A stretch of 64,000 bases of DNA, taken from the NCBI RefSeq assembly GCF_016798225.1, contig NZ_JAEUYX010000006.1, forward strand, positions 17,687 to 81,686, in the 5' to 3' direction. Origin of the DNA: Anaerococcus sp. mt242 (lineage in GTDB: Bacteria; Bacillota; Clostridia; Tissierellales; Peptoniphilaceae). Below, in pieces: positions 54,567 to 62,280 of this stretch (within the stretch, counting starts at the first letter, position 1; the number at the start of each line of letters is the position of its first letter). The notes below the pieces were generated by a model. The model ran no database searches, was not told where the DNA came from, and saw only the letters and a program-made list of their open reading frames with translations. Position numbers and translations under genes: made by a program.

Positions 54567-55080
54567 ATTTACCTCCTAATTGTAATCTTAGTTTCTTTTT
54601 AGACCTTGATACCTTGTTGTAAAGTCTGTCTTTAGGAATTTCTGTAATCTTTGCTAGGTCATCATAGGAATAGCCTTCAACAAATAGTTTTTTAAAGATT
54701 TCTCTATCTTCATCACTTAAGAGTTTTAGAATTTCTTCACTTTCATCAACTGAAAAGTCTTCTTCAGTGTAAATATTATTTTCAACTTGATCAAGATCAA
54801 TACTTTCGTGGCGATTTTCTTTTCTGATAGCATCAATGGCCTTATATTTAGCAACACCAGCACACCAGTTTTTAAAAGAAGATCTGTTCTCATCAAAAGA
54901 GTCTATATTATCCCAGATAGCAAGTAGGGTATCATTTAATATTTCTATAACAAGCTCGTCTCTTTTTCCAATAGTTTTTACAATACTTGCCTTAAGGATA
55001 CCACCATACTTATTTATAAATTCGTTTAGATAAGGCTCTTTTCGCTTCTTTATCCCGGATATTATTTTTTTATCATCCAT
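54559..55080 (-). CDS. ECF-type RNA polymerase sigma factor
   Basis: The 173-residue protein has region 2 (YGGILKASIVKTIGKRDELVIEILNDTLLAIWDNIDSFDENRSSFKNWCAGVAKYKAIDAIRKENR) and region 4 with its helix-turn-helix (LSDEDREIFKKLFVEGYSYDDLAKITEIPKDRLYNKVSRSKKKLR). It would switch on an envelope or stress regulon when the DUF4179 protein downstream releases it. AAAGGAGG precedes the ATG. It is divergent from the flavin reductase lipoprotein gene. Confidence 0.93.
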   Translation of the reverse strand: MDDKKIISGIKKRKEPYLNEFINKYGGILKASIVKTIGKRDELVIEILNDTLLAIWDNIDSFDENRSSFKNWCAGVAKYKAIDAIRKENRHESIDLDQVENNIYTEEDFSVDESEEILKLLSDEDREIFKKLFVEGYSYDDLAKITEIPKDRLYNKVSRSKKKLRLQLGGKYD

Positions 55081-55204
55081 ATATCCTCCTTTGTCTATAT
55101 ATTCGTAAGGGGAAGGTAAAATCTATCATTTAGAAAATTATATAGTATTATTTTAAATAATCATAGACAAAAACTTAAGTTGAACATTTTTTATAGTTAT
55201 TAAT

Positions 55205-55241
55205 CAAAATATTCTGTGAATATTTTGTTTGCAAAATATTG
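55205..55241. promoter_or_regulatory. Triple half-site palindrome upstream of the flavin reductase gene
   Basis: CAAAATATTC (55205-55214), a 3-base gap and GAATATTTTG (55218-55227) form a perfect 10-bp inverted repeat. A third half-site, GCAAAATATTG, follows at 55231-55241. The cluster lies 32 bases ahead of the -35 box, a position fit for an activator or repressor. Confidence 0.55.
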
Positions 55242-55272
55242 TTTATCTTTTATAACTATATGCTTTATCACA

Positions 55273-55301
55273 TTGCATAAAGTAAAATTCTTTGATAAAA
55301 T
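55273..55301 (+). promoter_or_regulatory. Promoter of the flavin reductase lipoprotein gene
   Basis: TTGCAT (55273-55278), 17 bases, and extended -10 TGA-TAAAAT (55293-55301), 30 bases before the ATG; GAGGAGGAG is the ribosome site. Confidence 0.75.
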
Positions 55302-55331
55302 ATTTTCATAAGTAAAATTTGAGGAGGAGTT

Positions 55332-57200
55332 ATGAAAAAAAATAGAATTTTACCTTACATATTATCAATGTCACTAATTCTTTCTGCTTGTGGAGCAAAC
55401 AACACAGCACAAGATAGTGAACAAACATCTACTGAAACAACAGTAAGCGAGCAATCGACTGAAGATACAAAAAAAGTAGATGAAGGCAAAGAAGAAGAAA
55501 AAGACGCAGAAAAAGAAACAGCTGAAGTTGATCCGGATGCTTCTGAAGGAAAAGCTAAGGGTTACAAGGGTGATGTAATCGCTCATGTTAGCTTTGATGG
55601 AGATAAAATCTCAAATATTCATGTAGACCATGAAGAAACAGAAGGTCTTGGAGCAACTGCAATCGATAAAATGGTGCCAGAAATTATTGAAAACCAATCA
55701 GTAAACATCGATTCTGTATCAGGAGCAACAAGTTCGTCAACAGCACTTATAGAAGCAGTTTCAGCTGCAATTACTGCAAGTGGACACAATATTGAAGACT
55801 ACCAAGAGGATTTTACAAGTGCTGATAAAGAAAGAACTGATGCTACAAAAGATGTAGATGTTGTAGTAGTTGGTGGTGGTGGAGCTGGATTTGCAGCAGC
55901 AGTTACAGCAAAAGAAAATGGGGCAAATGTAGTTTTACTAGAAAAATTACCACAAGTTGGTGGAAATACTCTAATTTCAGGTGGAGAATACGCAGCTCCA
56001 GCAAATGAACTTCAAGAAAAAGAAAACATTGAAGACAGCAAAGAATTATTTGCAGAAGATGTAAAAAAAGCTGGGGGAAATGAAGAATTAATCGATGTCC
56101 TAGCTGAACATGCAACAGAAGATGCTTACTGGCTACGTGATGATATCGGTGTAGAATGGCTAGATAGCTTAATGTTCTTTGGTGGCCACTCAGTAAAAAG
56201 ATCACTTATTCCAGCAGCTCACTCAGGTAATGAATTAATTAAAAATTACCTAAAAAAATGTGAAGAACTTGGCATAGAAGTAATTACAGAGGCAGATGTA
56301 AAAGAAATTCTTACAGAAGATGGCAAAGTTGCAGGTGTCAAAGCTGAAACACCAGATGAAAACCTAACAGTAAATGCAAAATCTGTAGTACTTGCAACAG
56401 GTGGATTCGGTGCAAATGATGAAATGACTTACGAAAATGACCACGAAATCGATGAGTACGTTCAGTCAACAAACTCACCAGGAGCAACAGGTGATGGTAT
56501 CGTAATGGCAGAAGCACTTGGAGCTGATACAGTTGATATGGACAAAATCCAACTTTATCCAGTATGTGACCCTGAAACAGGTAGACTACTTTATGTAGGT
56601 GATACAAGACTAGTTGGTGGAGCACTTCTTGTTAACAAAGAAGGGGACAGATTCGTTGAAGAACTAGCAACTAGAAGAGAAATCTCACTTGCAATTAAAG
56701 AACAAACAGACCATGTTGGATATCTACTTTGGGATGAAAAATCAAATGAAACTACTGGAACTATGGCATCTAACCCAGAAGAAGCTGAGGAACAATTTGA
56801 AAAAGGCAACCTTTATAAGGCTGACACAATCGAAGAATTAGCTGATCACTTCGATATTGACAAAGATGAACTATTAAAAACAGTAGAAACATTTAACGAA
56901 AACTCTAAAAAAGAAGAAGATCCAGACTTTAACCTAAGAATGCTAGGATGGACAATAGAAGAAGGACCATTCTACATGTTAAAAGCAGCTCCAGCAGTAC
57001 ACCACACAATGGGTGGTCTAAAAATAAATACAGACGCTGAAGTACTAACAAAAGATGATAAAAGGATCGAAGGTCTATATGCAGCAGGAGAAGTAACAGG
57101 CGGTATCCATGGCAAAAATAGACTAGGTTCAGCAGCAATTGCAGATATTACAGTATTTGGTAGAATAGCAGGTAAAAACGCTGCAGAACACGCAAAATAA
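55332..57200 (+). CDS. Exported flavin reductase lipoprotein (FMN-binding + fumarate reductase-type FAD domains)
   Basis: The 622-residue protein has a signal peptide with lipobox LILSAC (Cys about residue 20) and an acidic linker. An FMN-binding domain (about 77-155) follows, ending in DSVSGATSSSTAL, the site where ApbE links FMN to Thr. The FAD domain has DVVVVGGGGAGFAAAVTAKENG (about residues 176-197), GGNTLISGGEYAAPAN and the late GGIHGKNRLGSAAIADITVFGRIAG. Related enzymes reduce fumarate, urocanate or similar acceptors outside the membrane. The acceptor here is unknown; no ApbE or quinol dehydrogenase is in the window. It is single and ends at a terminator. Confidence 0.9.
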   Translation: MKKNRILPYILSMSLILSACGANNTAQDSEQTSTETTVSEQSTEDTKKVDEGKEEEKDAEKETAEVDPDASEGKAKGYKGDVIAHVSFDGDKISNIHVDHEETEGLGATAIDKMVPEIIENQSVNIDSVSGATSSSTALIEAVSAAITASGHNIEDYQEDFTSADKERTDATKDVDVVVVGGGGAGFAAAVTAKENGANVVLLEKLPQVGGNTLISGGEYAAPANELQEKENIEDSKELFAEDVKKAGGNEELIDVLAEHATEDAYWLRDDIGVEWLDSLMFFGGHSVKRSLIPAAHSGNELIKNYLKKCEELGIEVITEADVKEILTEDGKVAGVKAETPDENLTVNAKSVVLATGGFGANDEMTYENDHEIDEYVQSTNSPGATGDGIVMAEALGADTVDMDKIQLYPVCDPETGRLLYVGDTRLVGGALLVNKEGDRFVEELATRREISLAIKEQTDHVGYLLWDEKSNETTGTMASNPEEAEEQFEKGNLYKADTIEELADHFDIDKDELLKTVETFNENSKKEEDPDFNLRMLGWTIEEGPFYMLKAAPAVHHTMGGLKINTDAEVLTKDDKRIEGLYAAGEVTGGIHGKNRLGSAAIADITVFGRIAGKNAAEHAK

Positions 57201-57205
57201 ATATA

Positions 57206-57238
57206 CAAAAAGAGTAGCCGATATGGCTACTTTTTTTT
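57206..57238 (+). terminator. Terminator of the flavin reductase gene
   Basis: GTAGCC (57214-57219) pairs with GGCTAC (57225-57230) around GATAT, with an A-rich left arm and a T8 tract. Confidence 0.88.
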
Positions 57239-57242
57239 GTAC

Positions 57243-57264
57243 AAAAAAACCAGGATCAACCTGG
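57243..57264 (-). terminator. Terminator of xpt
   Basis: On the minus strand CCAGG (57264-57260 region) pairs with CCTGG around TTGAT, followed by seven T. Confidence 0.82.
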
Positions 57265-57270
57265 CATATA

Positions 57271-57843
57271 TTATTCGGTAAATTCTATATTTCCATCTTC
57301 TAGTTTTGCAATTCTAGCAAGAGAATAAACTTCTACATCCATATCTTCGATTAATTGACGTCCATTTGAGAAAGATTTTTCAATTACTATTCCGCAACCT
57401 ACTGGATTTGCACCTGCTTGACGGATTATTGCAATCATACCTTTTGCTGCTTGACCATTTGCAAGGAAATCATCAATCATTAAGACATTTTCACCCTCAT
57501 TGATAAATTCTTTATTTACTATAAGTTCGTTCATCACTTGCTTTGTAAATGAAAATACGCTTGAATGGTAAACATCTTCGCTGGTTGTTAGAGATTGTTT
57601 TTTACGACCAAAAACGCATTTTACTCCAAGCTCACTTGCAGTTGCTAATGCTGGAGCAATACCTGATGATTCTACAGTAAAGACTTTATCGATTTTTATA
57701 TCTTTGAAATGCTCAGCAAATTCTTTTCCCATTTTAGAGATTAATTCTACATCTATTTGTTGGTTTAAAAAAGAATCTACCTTTAAAATATCATCGCCAA
57801 GAACTACACCCTCTTCTAGAATTTTATCTTTTAATTCTTTCAT
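57271..57843 (-). CDS. xpt: Xanthine phosphoribosyltransferase
   Basis: The 190-residue type I PRTase has ILEEGVVLGDDILKVDSFLNQQID at the N-terminus (typical of Xpt), FTVESSGIAPALATA, and the PRPP loop VLMIDDFLANGQAAKGMI (about residues 122-139). It salvages xanthine to XMP. AAGGAG precedes the ATG. In Bacillus xpt has a purine riboswitch; here the leader is only about 35 bases, with no room for one. Confidence 0.95.
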   Translation of the reverse strand: MKELKDKILEEGVVLGDDILKVDSFLNQQIDVELISKMGKEFAEHFKDIKIDKVFTVESSGIAPALATASELGVKCVFGRKKQSLTTSEDVYHSSVFSFTKQVMNELIVNKEFINEGENVLMIDDFLANGQAAKGMIAIIRQAGANPVGCGIVIEKSFSNGRQLIEDMDVEVYSLARIAKLEDGNIEFTE

Positions 57844-57884
57844 TCTTACTCCTTATTTAAATTTATGTATAACTTATTATTACT

Positions 57885-57913
57885 ATTATAAGGATAAAAT
57901 CCCAAATAGTCAA
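57885..57913 (-). promoter_or_regulatory. xpt promoter
   Basis: On the minus strand: TTGACT (57913-57908), exactly 17 bases and TATAAT (57890-57885). It is a near-consensus sigma-A promoter. Confidence 0.85.
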
Positions 57914-57956
57914 AAACTATAACTTCTCTAAATATAGATACCCTAATCAAGTTGGG

Positions 57957-57971
57957 TAATATAATAATATG
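57957..57971 (+). promoter_or_regulatory. -10 box abutting a start codon (leaderless candidate)
   Basis: TAATAT (57957-57962) is followed by six bases and the ATG of the aminopeptidase gene. An overlapping TATAAT is at 57960-57965. No Shine-Dalgarno sequence is upstream. The spacing is the same as at 2831-2845. Confidence 0.45.
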
Positions 57972-59243
57972 AATAGTTTAGAATTTAGTAAAGATTTAAT
58001 AAAATTTATTGATGAGAGTCCCTTAAATTATTTTGCAGTTGCAAATGCAAAAAAAATTTTAACTGCCAATGGTTTTAAAGAACTAAAAGAAAATGAAAAA
58101 TGGGATATAGACGATAAAGGTAAATATTTTGTAAGCCGTAATGACACAGCTCTGATTGCCTTTACAGTGGGCGAAGATTTGACAAAAGGCTTTGATATTA
58201 TTGGTTCTCACACCGATAGCCCTACCTTTAAGGTAAAATCAAACGCTGAGATAAATGATAGTGGATATTTAAAAATAAATATTGAGCCCTATGGTGGTAT
58301 GATTTATTCAACTTGGACAGATAGGACCTTATCTCTTGCAGGGAAAGTTTCCTACAAAAAAGATGGAGAAATTAAAAGTGAGCTAGTAAATATCGACAAA
58401 GACTTGCTAACCGTTCCAAATGCAGCTATCCATATGAATAGGGAAGTAAATAAGGGTTTTGAACTTAATCCCCAAAACCACCTATATCCAATAATTCAAA
58501 CCATCGAAGAAAATTTTGGAAACGGGTACTTGGAAAAATTATTGGCTGAAGAAATTGGCATAAAAGCTGATGAAATTTTGGATTTTGACTTAGGACTTTA
58601 CGATAGACAAAAAGGTGCGATTATAAATAATATGTACCAAATCGGCCGCATTGATAACCTTGGATCAGTCCATGCCTCACTAATGGCTTTTGTAGATGCA
58701 GATGTAAGTAAAAACAATGTTTTAGTTTTAAATGACAATGAAGAAATAGGGTCTAGAACACCAACAGGTGCATTTTCTCCATTTTTAAGAGATACTTTAA
58801 AAAGACTTTGTGATAATCGTGAGCTTGATGATGAAGATTTTTATATTGCTCTTGCAAATACTTATCTAATATCTGCTGACCAAGCCCACGCTATCCATCC
58901 AAATTTTAAAGACTACCATGATCCAACCAATCCTATAAAAATGAATAGGGGCTTGGTAATAAAAACTGCAGCAAATGGGGCTTATTCCTCAAACATAGCT
59001 TCAAATGCAAGATTAATTGACCTAGCAAATAGCATTGGCTGCAAAATTCAAAAATTTCACAACAGAAATGATAAGGTTGGTGGATCAACAATCGGTCCAA
59101 TTGCATCAACTGGACTTGGAATAAATTCTATAGATGTTGGCGAACCAATTCTAGCCATGCACTCAATAAGAGAGCTAGGCGGTATAGAAGATCACTTTGA
59201 TGCCTACAAAATATATAAGGCATTTTATGAAACAAATTTATAA
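57969..59243 (+). CDS. M18 family aminopeptidase
   Basis: The 424-residue metalloprotease has the M18 N-terminus (FIDESPLNYFAVANAKKIL), the metal site IIGSHTDSPTFKVK (about residues 78-91), LNDNEEIGSRTPTGAFSPF with the catalytic Glu pair and a late metal His in PILAMHSIRELGG. It removes N-terminal residues from peptides in the cytoplasm. No ribosome site precedes the ATG, which is six bases after a -10 box. The next Met would cut into the conserved domain. It is followed at 12 bases by the thiamine-binding gene. Confidence 0.94.
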   Translation: MNSLEFSKDLIKFIDESPLNYFAVANAKKILTANGFKELKENEKWDIDDKGKYFVSRNDTALIAFTVGEDLTKGFDIIGSHTDSPTFKVKSNAEINDSGYLKINIEPYGGMIYSTWTDRTLSLAGKVSYKKDGEIKSELVNIDKDLLTVPNAAIHMNREVNKGFELNPQNHLYPIIQTIEENFGNGYLEKLLAEEIGIKADEILDFDLGLYDRQKGAIINNMYQIGRIDNLGSVHASLMAFVDADVSKNNVLVLNDNEEIGSRTPTGAFSPFLRDTLKRLCDNRELDDEDFYIALANTYLISADQAHAIHPNFKDYHDPTNPIKMNRGLVIKTAANGAYSSNIASNARLIDLANSIGCKIQKFHNRNDKVGGSTIGPIASTGLGINSIDVGEPILAMHSIRELGGIEDHFDAYKIYKAFYETNL

Positions 59244-59254
59244 GGAGAATATTT

Positions 59255-59551
59255 ATGGCAATTATGGAAATATGTTTAATACCAATTGGTACAAAGGAAA
59301 CTTCAGTTAGTAAATATGTAGCAAGTGCTAGTAAGGTTTTAGAGGCTGAGGGGGTAAAACACAAACTAAACCCAATGGGAACAGTTATTGAAGCTGACCC
59401 TGATAAATGTTTTGAGATAGCAAGAAAAATGCAGGAAGAAGTATTTAAAGCTGGATCTGATCGCGTTTATACAGTTATAAAAATGGATGATAGACGTGAT
59501 AGTGACCACGATATGGAATATAAGGTAAAATCTGTAGAAGAAAAGATGTAA
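59255..59551 (+). CDS. MTH1187/YqgV family thiamine-binding protein
   Basis: The 98-residue protein matches the DUF77 family: MEICLIPIGTKETSVSKYVASASKVLE, LNPMGTVIEAD and KAGSDRVYTVIKMDDRRD. Members bind thiamine and form tetramers. It may hold or sense thiamine in the cytoplasm and fits with thiN at 37734-38354. AAGGAG precedes the ATG. Confidence 0.9.
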   Translation: MAIMEICLIPIGTKETSVSKYVASASKVLEAEGVKHKLNPMGTVIEADPDKCFEIARKMQEEVFKAGSDRVYTVIKMDDRRDSDHDMEYKVKSVEEKM

Positions 59552-59587
59552 AAAAAGATTGCCATTTATTTTGGCAATCTTTTTTTA
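59551..59587. terminator. Bidirectional terminator
   Basis: AAAAAAGATTGCCA pairs with TGGCAATCTTTTTT around TTTATTT. It ends both the thiamine-binding gene and the convergent permease gene. The A run starts at the stop codon. Confidence 0.92.
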
Positions 59588-59588
59588 T

Positions 59589-60908
59589 TTACATAAATAC
59601 TGGAAGGATGTATCTTAATAAAAATACTACTGCAAGTCCATAAACTAGTGGGCTTACTTCTTTGCCTCTACCAGTTAAAAGTTTGATGCCAGCATAAGAA
59701 ATCATACCAAATGAGATACCCTCTGCAATAGAATATGTTGCAGGCATCATTAAAATTGTCATAAATGCTGGGAATGCTTCTGTAATATCTGAGAAATTAA
59801 TTTCTACTACTGTGGATAGCATAAATAATCCTACCACTACCAAGGCTGCAGCTGTTGCTTGAGCTGGGATGATTGAAAATAGTGGGAAGAAAAATGCTGC
59901 AATTGCAAAACATACTGCAGTTGAAAGTGCTGTTAGACCAGTTCTTCCACCTTCTGCAACACCGGCAGAGCTTTCTACAAAAGTTGTAATAGTCGAAGTT
60001 CCTAAAAGAGCTCCAAAAGTTGTACCAATAGCATCAGCTAAAAGTGCTTTTGACCCCTCAGGAAGATTTCCATTTTCATCAAGCATTTTTGCTTTAGTAG
60101 CAACACCAGTAAGTGTACCAAGTGTATCAAATATATCTACAAATAGAAATGAGAATAATACTGAGAACATTTCAAATGAAAATATATTTGAAAAATCTAA
60201 TTTAAAAGCTATTGGAGCAATTGATGGTGGGCGCGATACTATCGCATTTCCATCTGGTAGTGATGTAACTCCTAAAAATAATGAAATAACAGTTGATGCA
60301 AGTATACCCCAAAGAAGCGCACCTTTTACATTTTTAGCTGTAAGAACAACCATGATAATAAGGGCAATAAAAAATACAAAACCTTCTTTTGAAGCAATAT
60401 TACCAAGTTCTAGTGAAATATCACCTACTCCTACAATACCAGCATTAATTAAACCTATAAGTGCGATAAATAAACCGATAGCAACTGAAACTGCCTTCTT
60501 AAGATTGATAGGTATAGCATTAAATAATGCTTCTCTGACTCCTGTAAAGGATAAGATTATAAAAATAAGACCTTCTAAAAATACTGCTGTAAGAGCAAAT
60601 TGCCAGCTCATGCCCATTTGCATAACTACTGTATATGTGAAAAATGCATTTAGACCCATACCTGCAGATAAACCAAAAGGCATATTTGCATAAAAGGCCA
60701 TAATTAGCATAGCCACCACTGATGCTAAAATTGTAGCTGTAAATACTGCGCCAGCATCCATGCCAGCATCAGAAAGTATACTAGGGTTTACAGCTAATAT
60801 ATAGCTCATAGTCATAAAAGTAGTAATACCGGCCATGATTTCTGTTTTTTGGTCTGTACCATGTTCGCGTAACTTAAAAGTACGCTCATTAAACGACTCA
60901 AATGCCAT
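59589..60908 (-). CDS. NCS2 family guanine/hypoxanthine permease (AzgA/PbuG-like)
   Basis: The 439-residue protein has about 12 to 14 membrane segments and the AzgA-type sequence: TEIMAGITTFMTMSYILAVNPSILSDAGMD at the N-terminus, PFGLSAGMGLNAFFTYTVV and FVDIFDTLGTLTGVATKA with GTSTITTFVESSAGVAEGGRTGL. It imports hypoxanthine, guanine or adenine. Together with xpt and the nup transporter it gives the cell several purine salvage routes. GGAGGAAAC precedes the ATG. Confidence 0.93.
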   Translation of the reverse strand: MAFESFNERTFKLREHGTDQKTEIMAGITTFMTMSYILAVNPSILSDAGMDAGAVFTATILASVVAMLIMAFYANMPFGLSAGMGLNAFFTYTVVMQMGMSWQFALTAVFLEGLIFIILSFTGVREALFNAIPINLKKAVSVAIGLFIALIGLINAGIVGVGDISLELGNIASKEGFVFFIALIIMVVLTAKNVKGALLWGILASTVISLFLGVTSLPDGNAIVSRPPSIAPIAFKLDFSNIFSFEMFSVLFSFLFVDIFDTLGTLTGVATKAKMLDENGNLPEGSKALLADAIGTTFGALLGTSTITTFVESSAGVAEGGRTGLTALSTAVCFAIAAFFFPLFSIIPAQATAAALVVVGLFMLSTVVEINFSDITEAFPAFMTILMMPATYSIAEGISFGMISYAGIKLLTGRGKEVSPLVYGLAVVFLLRYILPVFM

Positions 60909-60996
60909 TGTTTCCTCCTTATTTAAAATGATACAGACTTACTATACGCAAATTATTTATTTTTGCGAAAATTCTTTATTTTTATTTTTTCTAAAC

Positions 60997-61002
60997 TATA
61001 AT
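60997..61002 (+). promoter_or_regulatory. -10 box of the CorC-like gene
   Basis: A consensus TATAAT 25 bases ahead of the start; only a weak T-rich -35 region is seen. Confidence 0.4.
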
Positions 61003-61026
61003 AAATATATAACTTATGGAGGATAT

Positions 61027-62271
61027 ATGAGTAGTAAAAACCTATTGCAATTGATTGTTATAATTGTAGGCATTATTTTATCGGCGTTTTTCTCATCATC
61101 TGAGACTGCGCTTACCAGTGTAAATATTTTTAAAATCAGACAAATGGAAAAAAATGGAGTAGAAAAGGCTCCACTCGTTAGAAAATTAGTAGATAATATT
61201 GGATCAGTATTAACAACCATTTTGATTGGAAATAATATTGTAAATATAGTTACCACAACTATTGCAACTATATTTTTTACAGAAGTAATTGGTCCAAAAG
61301 GTGCGGTAATTTCGCCTATTATCTTAACGATAGTAGTTCTTATATTTGGAGAGGTTACTCCAAAAAATATTGCAGCTGCAAATAGTGAAAAGTTAGCCCT
61401 TAAGGTGGCTAGACCTATTAGATTATTCGATATTATTTTAAAACCAATAAACTTTATTTTAGGAAAAATAACAGGAGCCATTACCAAAATTTTCGTTGGT
61501 GAGGAAGAAAGCACAAATCTTGTAACAGAAGAAGACTTAAAAACTATCGTGGATGTTTCTGAAGAGCAAGGAGTCATCAATAACGAAGAAAGTGAGATGA
61601 TTAATAACGTATTTGAATTTGGAAATTCGTATGTATCAGACATCATGACAGCAAGAACAAATATGGAAGTCATATCCATAGAGTCTGATCAAGAAGAGCT
61701 AAACGAAATACTAAAAGAAACTAACCACTCTAGAATACCTGTTTATGGAAAAAATATCGATAATATTTTGGGCATACTTCATATGAAAGATATAGTATCT
61801 ACTATTGCGGATGGTAGAAATTTAGATTTAGAAGAGTTGATCCGACCAGCATACTATGTGTATGATAATATGCACATTTTTGATCTTTTTACAAATATGA
61901 GAGCAGAAAATGCTTCTCTGGCTATAGTAATAGATGAGTATGGTGGCACCAGCGGTCTTGTAACCATTGAGGATATTGTTGAGGAATTAGTTGGTGAAAT
62001 CGATGATGAATACGATATAGATGATAAAGATATATTTAAACTAACAGAAAATTCTTATTTGGTAAAACCATCCCTTCATCTTAGTGATTTTAATGATTAC
62101 TTTAATTTGGAGCTTGAGGAAATTAAAAACGACTCCATAGGAGGATATGTAATTGATCATCTATCCAGAATCCCAGAGCAAGGTGATTGTGTTGAGGTTG
62201 ATAATGTAAGAATTACTGTAGATGAAGTAGATAGATACAAAATAGAGATGATAAAAGTTGAATTTATTTAA
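61027..62271 (+). CDS. CNNM/CBS/CorC-domain membrane protein (hemolysin family)
   Basis: The 414-residue protein has an N-terminal DUF21/CNNM domain with about four helices (LLQLIVIIVGIILSAFFSSSETALTSVN, where SSSETAL is the conserved ion-site helix). Two CBS repeats (VSDIMTARTNMEVISIES; IRPAYYVYDNMHIFDLFTNMRAENASLAIVIDEYGGTSGLVTIEDIVEELVGEI) and a C-terminal CorC_HlyC domain follow. Members move magnesium or cobalt or control such movement. GGAGG at 61018-61022 sets the start at 61027; longer upstream reading lacks a ribosome site. Confidence 0.92.
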   Translation: MSSKNLLQLIVIIVGIILSAFFSSSETALTSVNIFKIRQMEKNGVEKAPLVRKLVDNIGSVLTTILIGNNIVNIVTTTIATIFFTEVIGPKGAVISPIILTIVVLIFGEVTPKNIAAANSEKLALKVARPIRLFDIILKPINFILGKITGAITKIFVGEEESTNLVTEEDLKTIVDVSEEQGVINNEESEMINNVFEFGNSYVSDIMTARTNMEVISIESDQEELNEILKETNHSRIPVYGKNIDNILGILHMKDIVSTIADGRNLDLEELIRPAYYVYDNMHIFDLFTNMRAENASLAIVIDEYGGTSGLVTIEDIVEELVGEIDDEYDIDDKDIFKLTENSYLVKPSLHLSDFNDYFNLELEEIKNDSIGGYVIDHLSRIPEQGDCVEVDNVRITVDEVDRYKIEMIKVEFI

Positions 62272-62280
62272 GGAGATGTA

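Noticed and set aside
57844..57968. Purine riboswitch ahead of xpt
   Set aside because: The predicted transcript leaves only about 35 bases of leader, and no conserved purine-aptamer core was found.
59869..60693. A 274-codon open frame on the + strand opposite the purine permease
   Set aside because: It is antisense to a clear NCS2 permease, has no ribosome site and its Ser/Ile/Pro-rich composition is the mirror of membrane helices.
61014..61679. A 221-codon minus-strand frame within the CorC-like gene
   Set aside because: It is antisense to a conserved gene with good start and domains; no ribosome site or family match.
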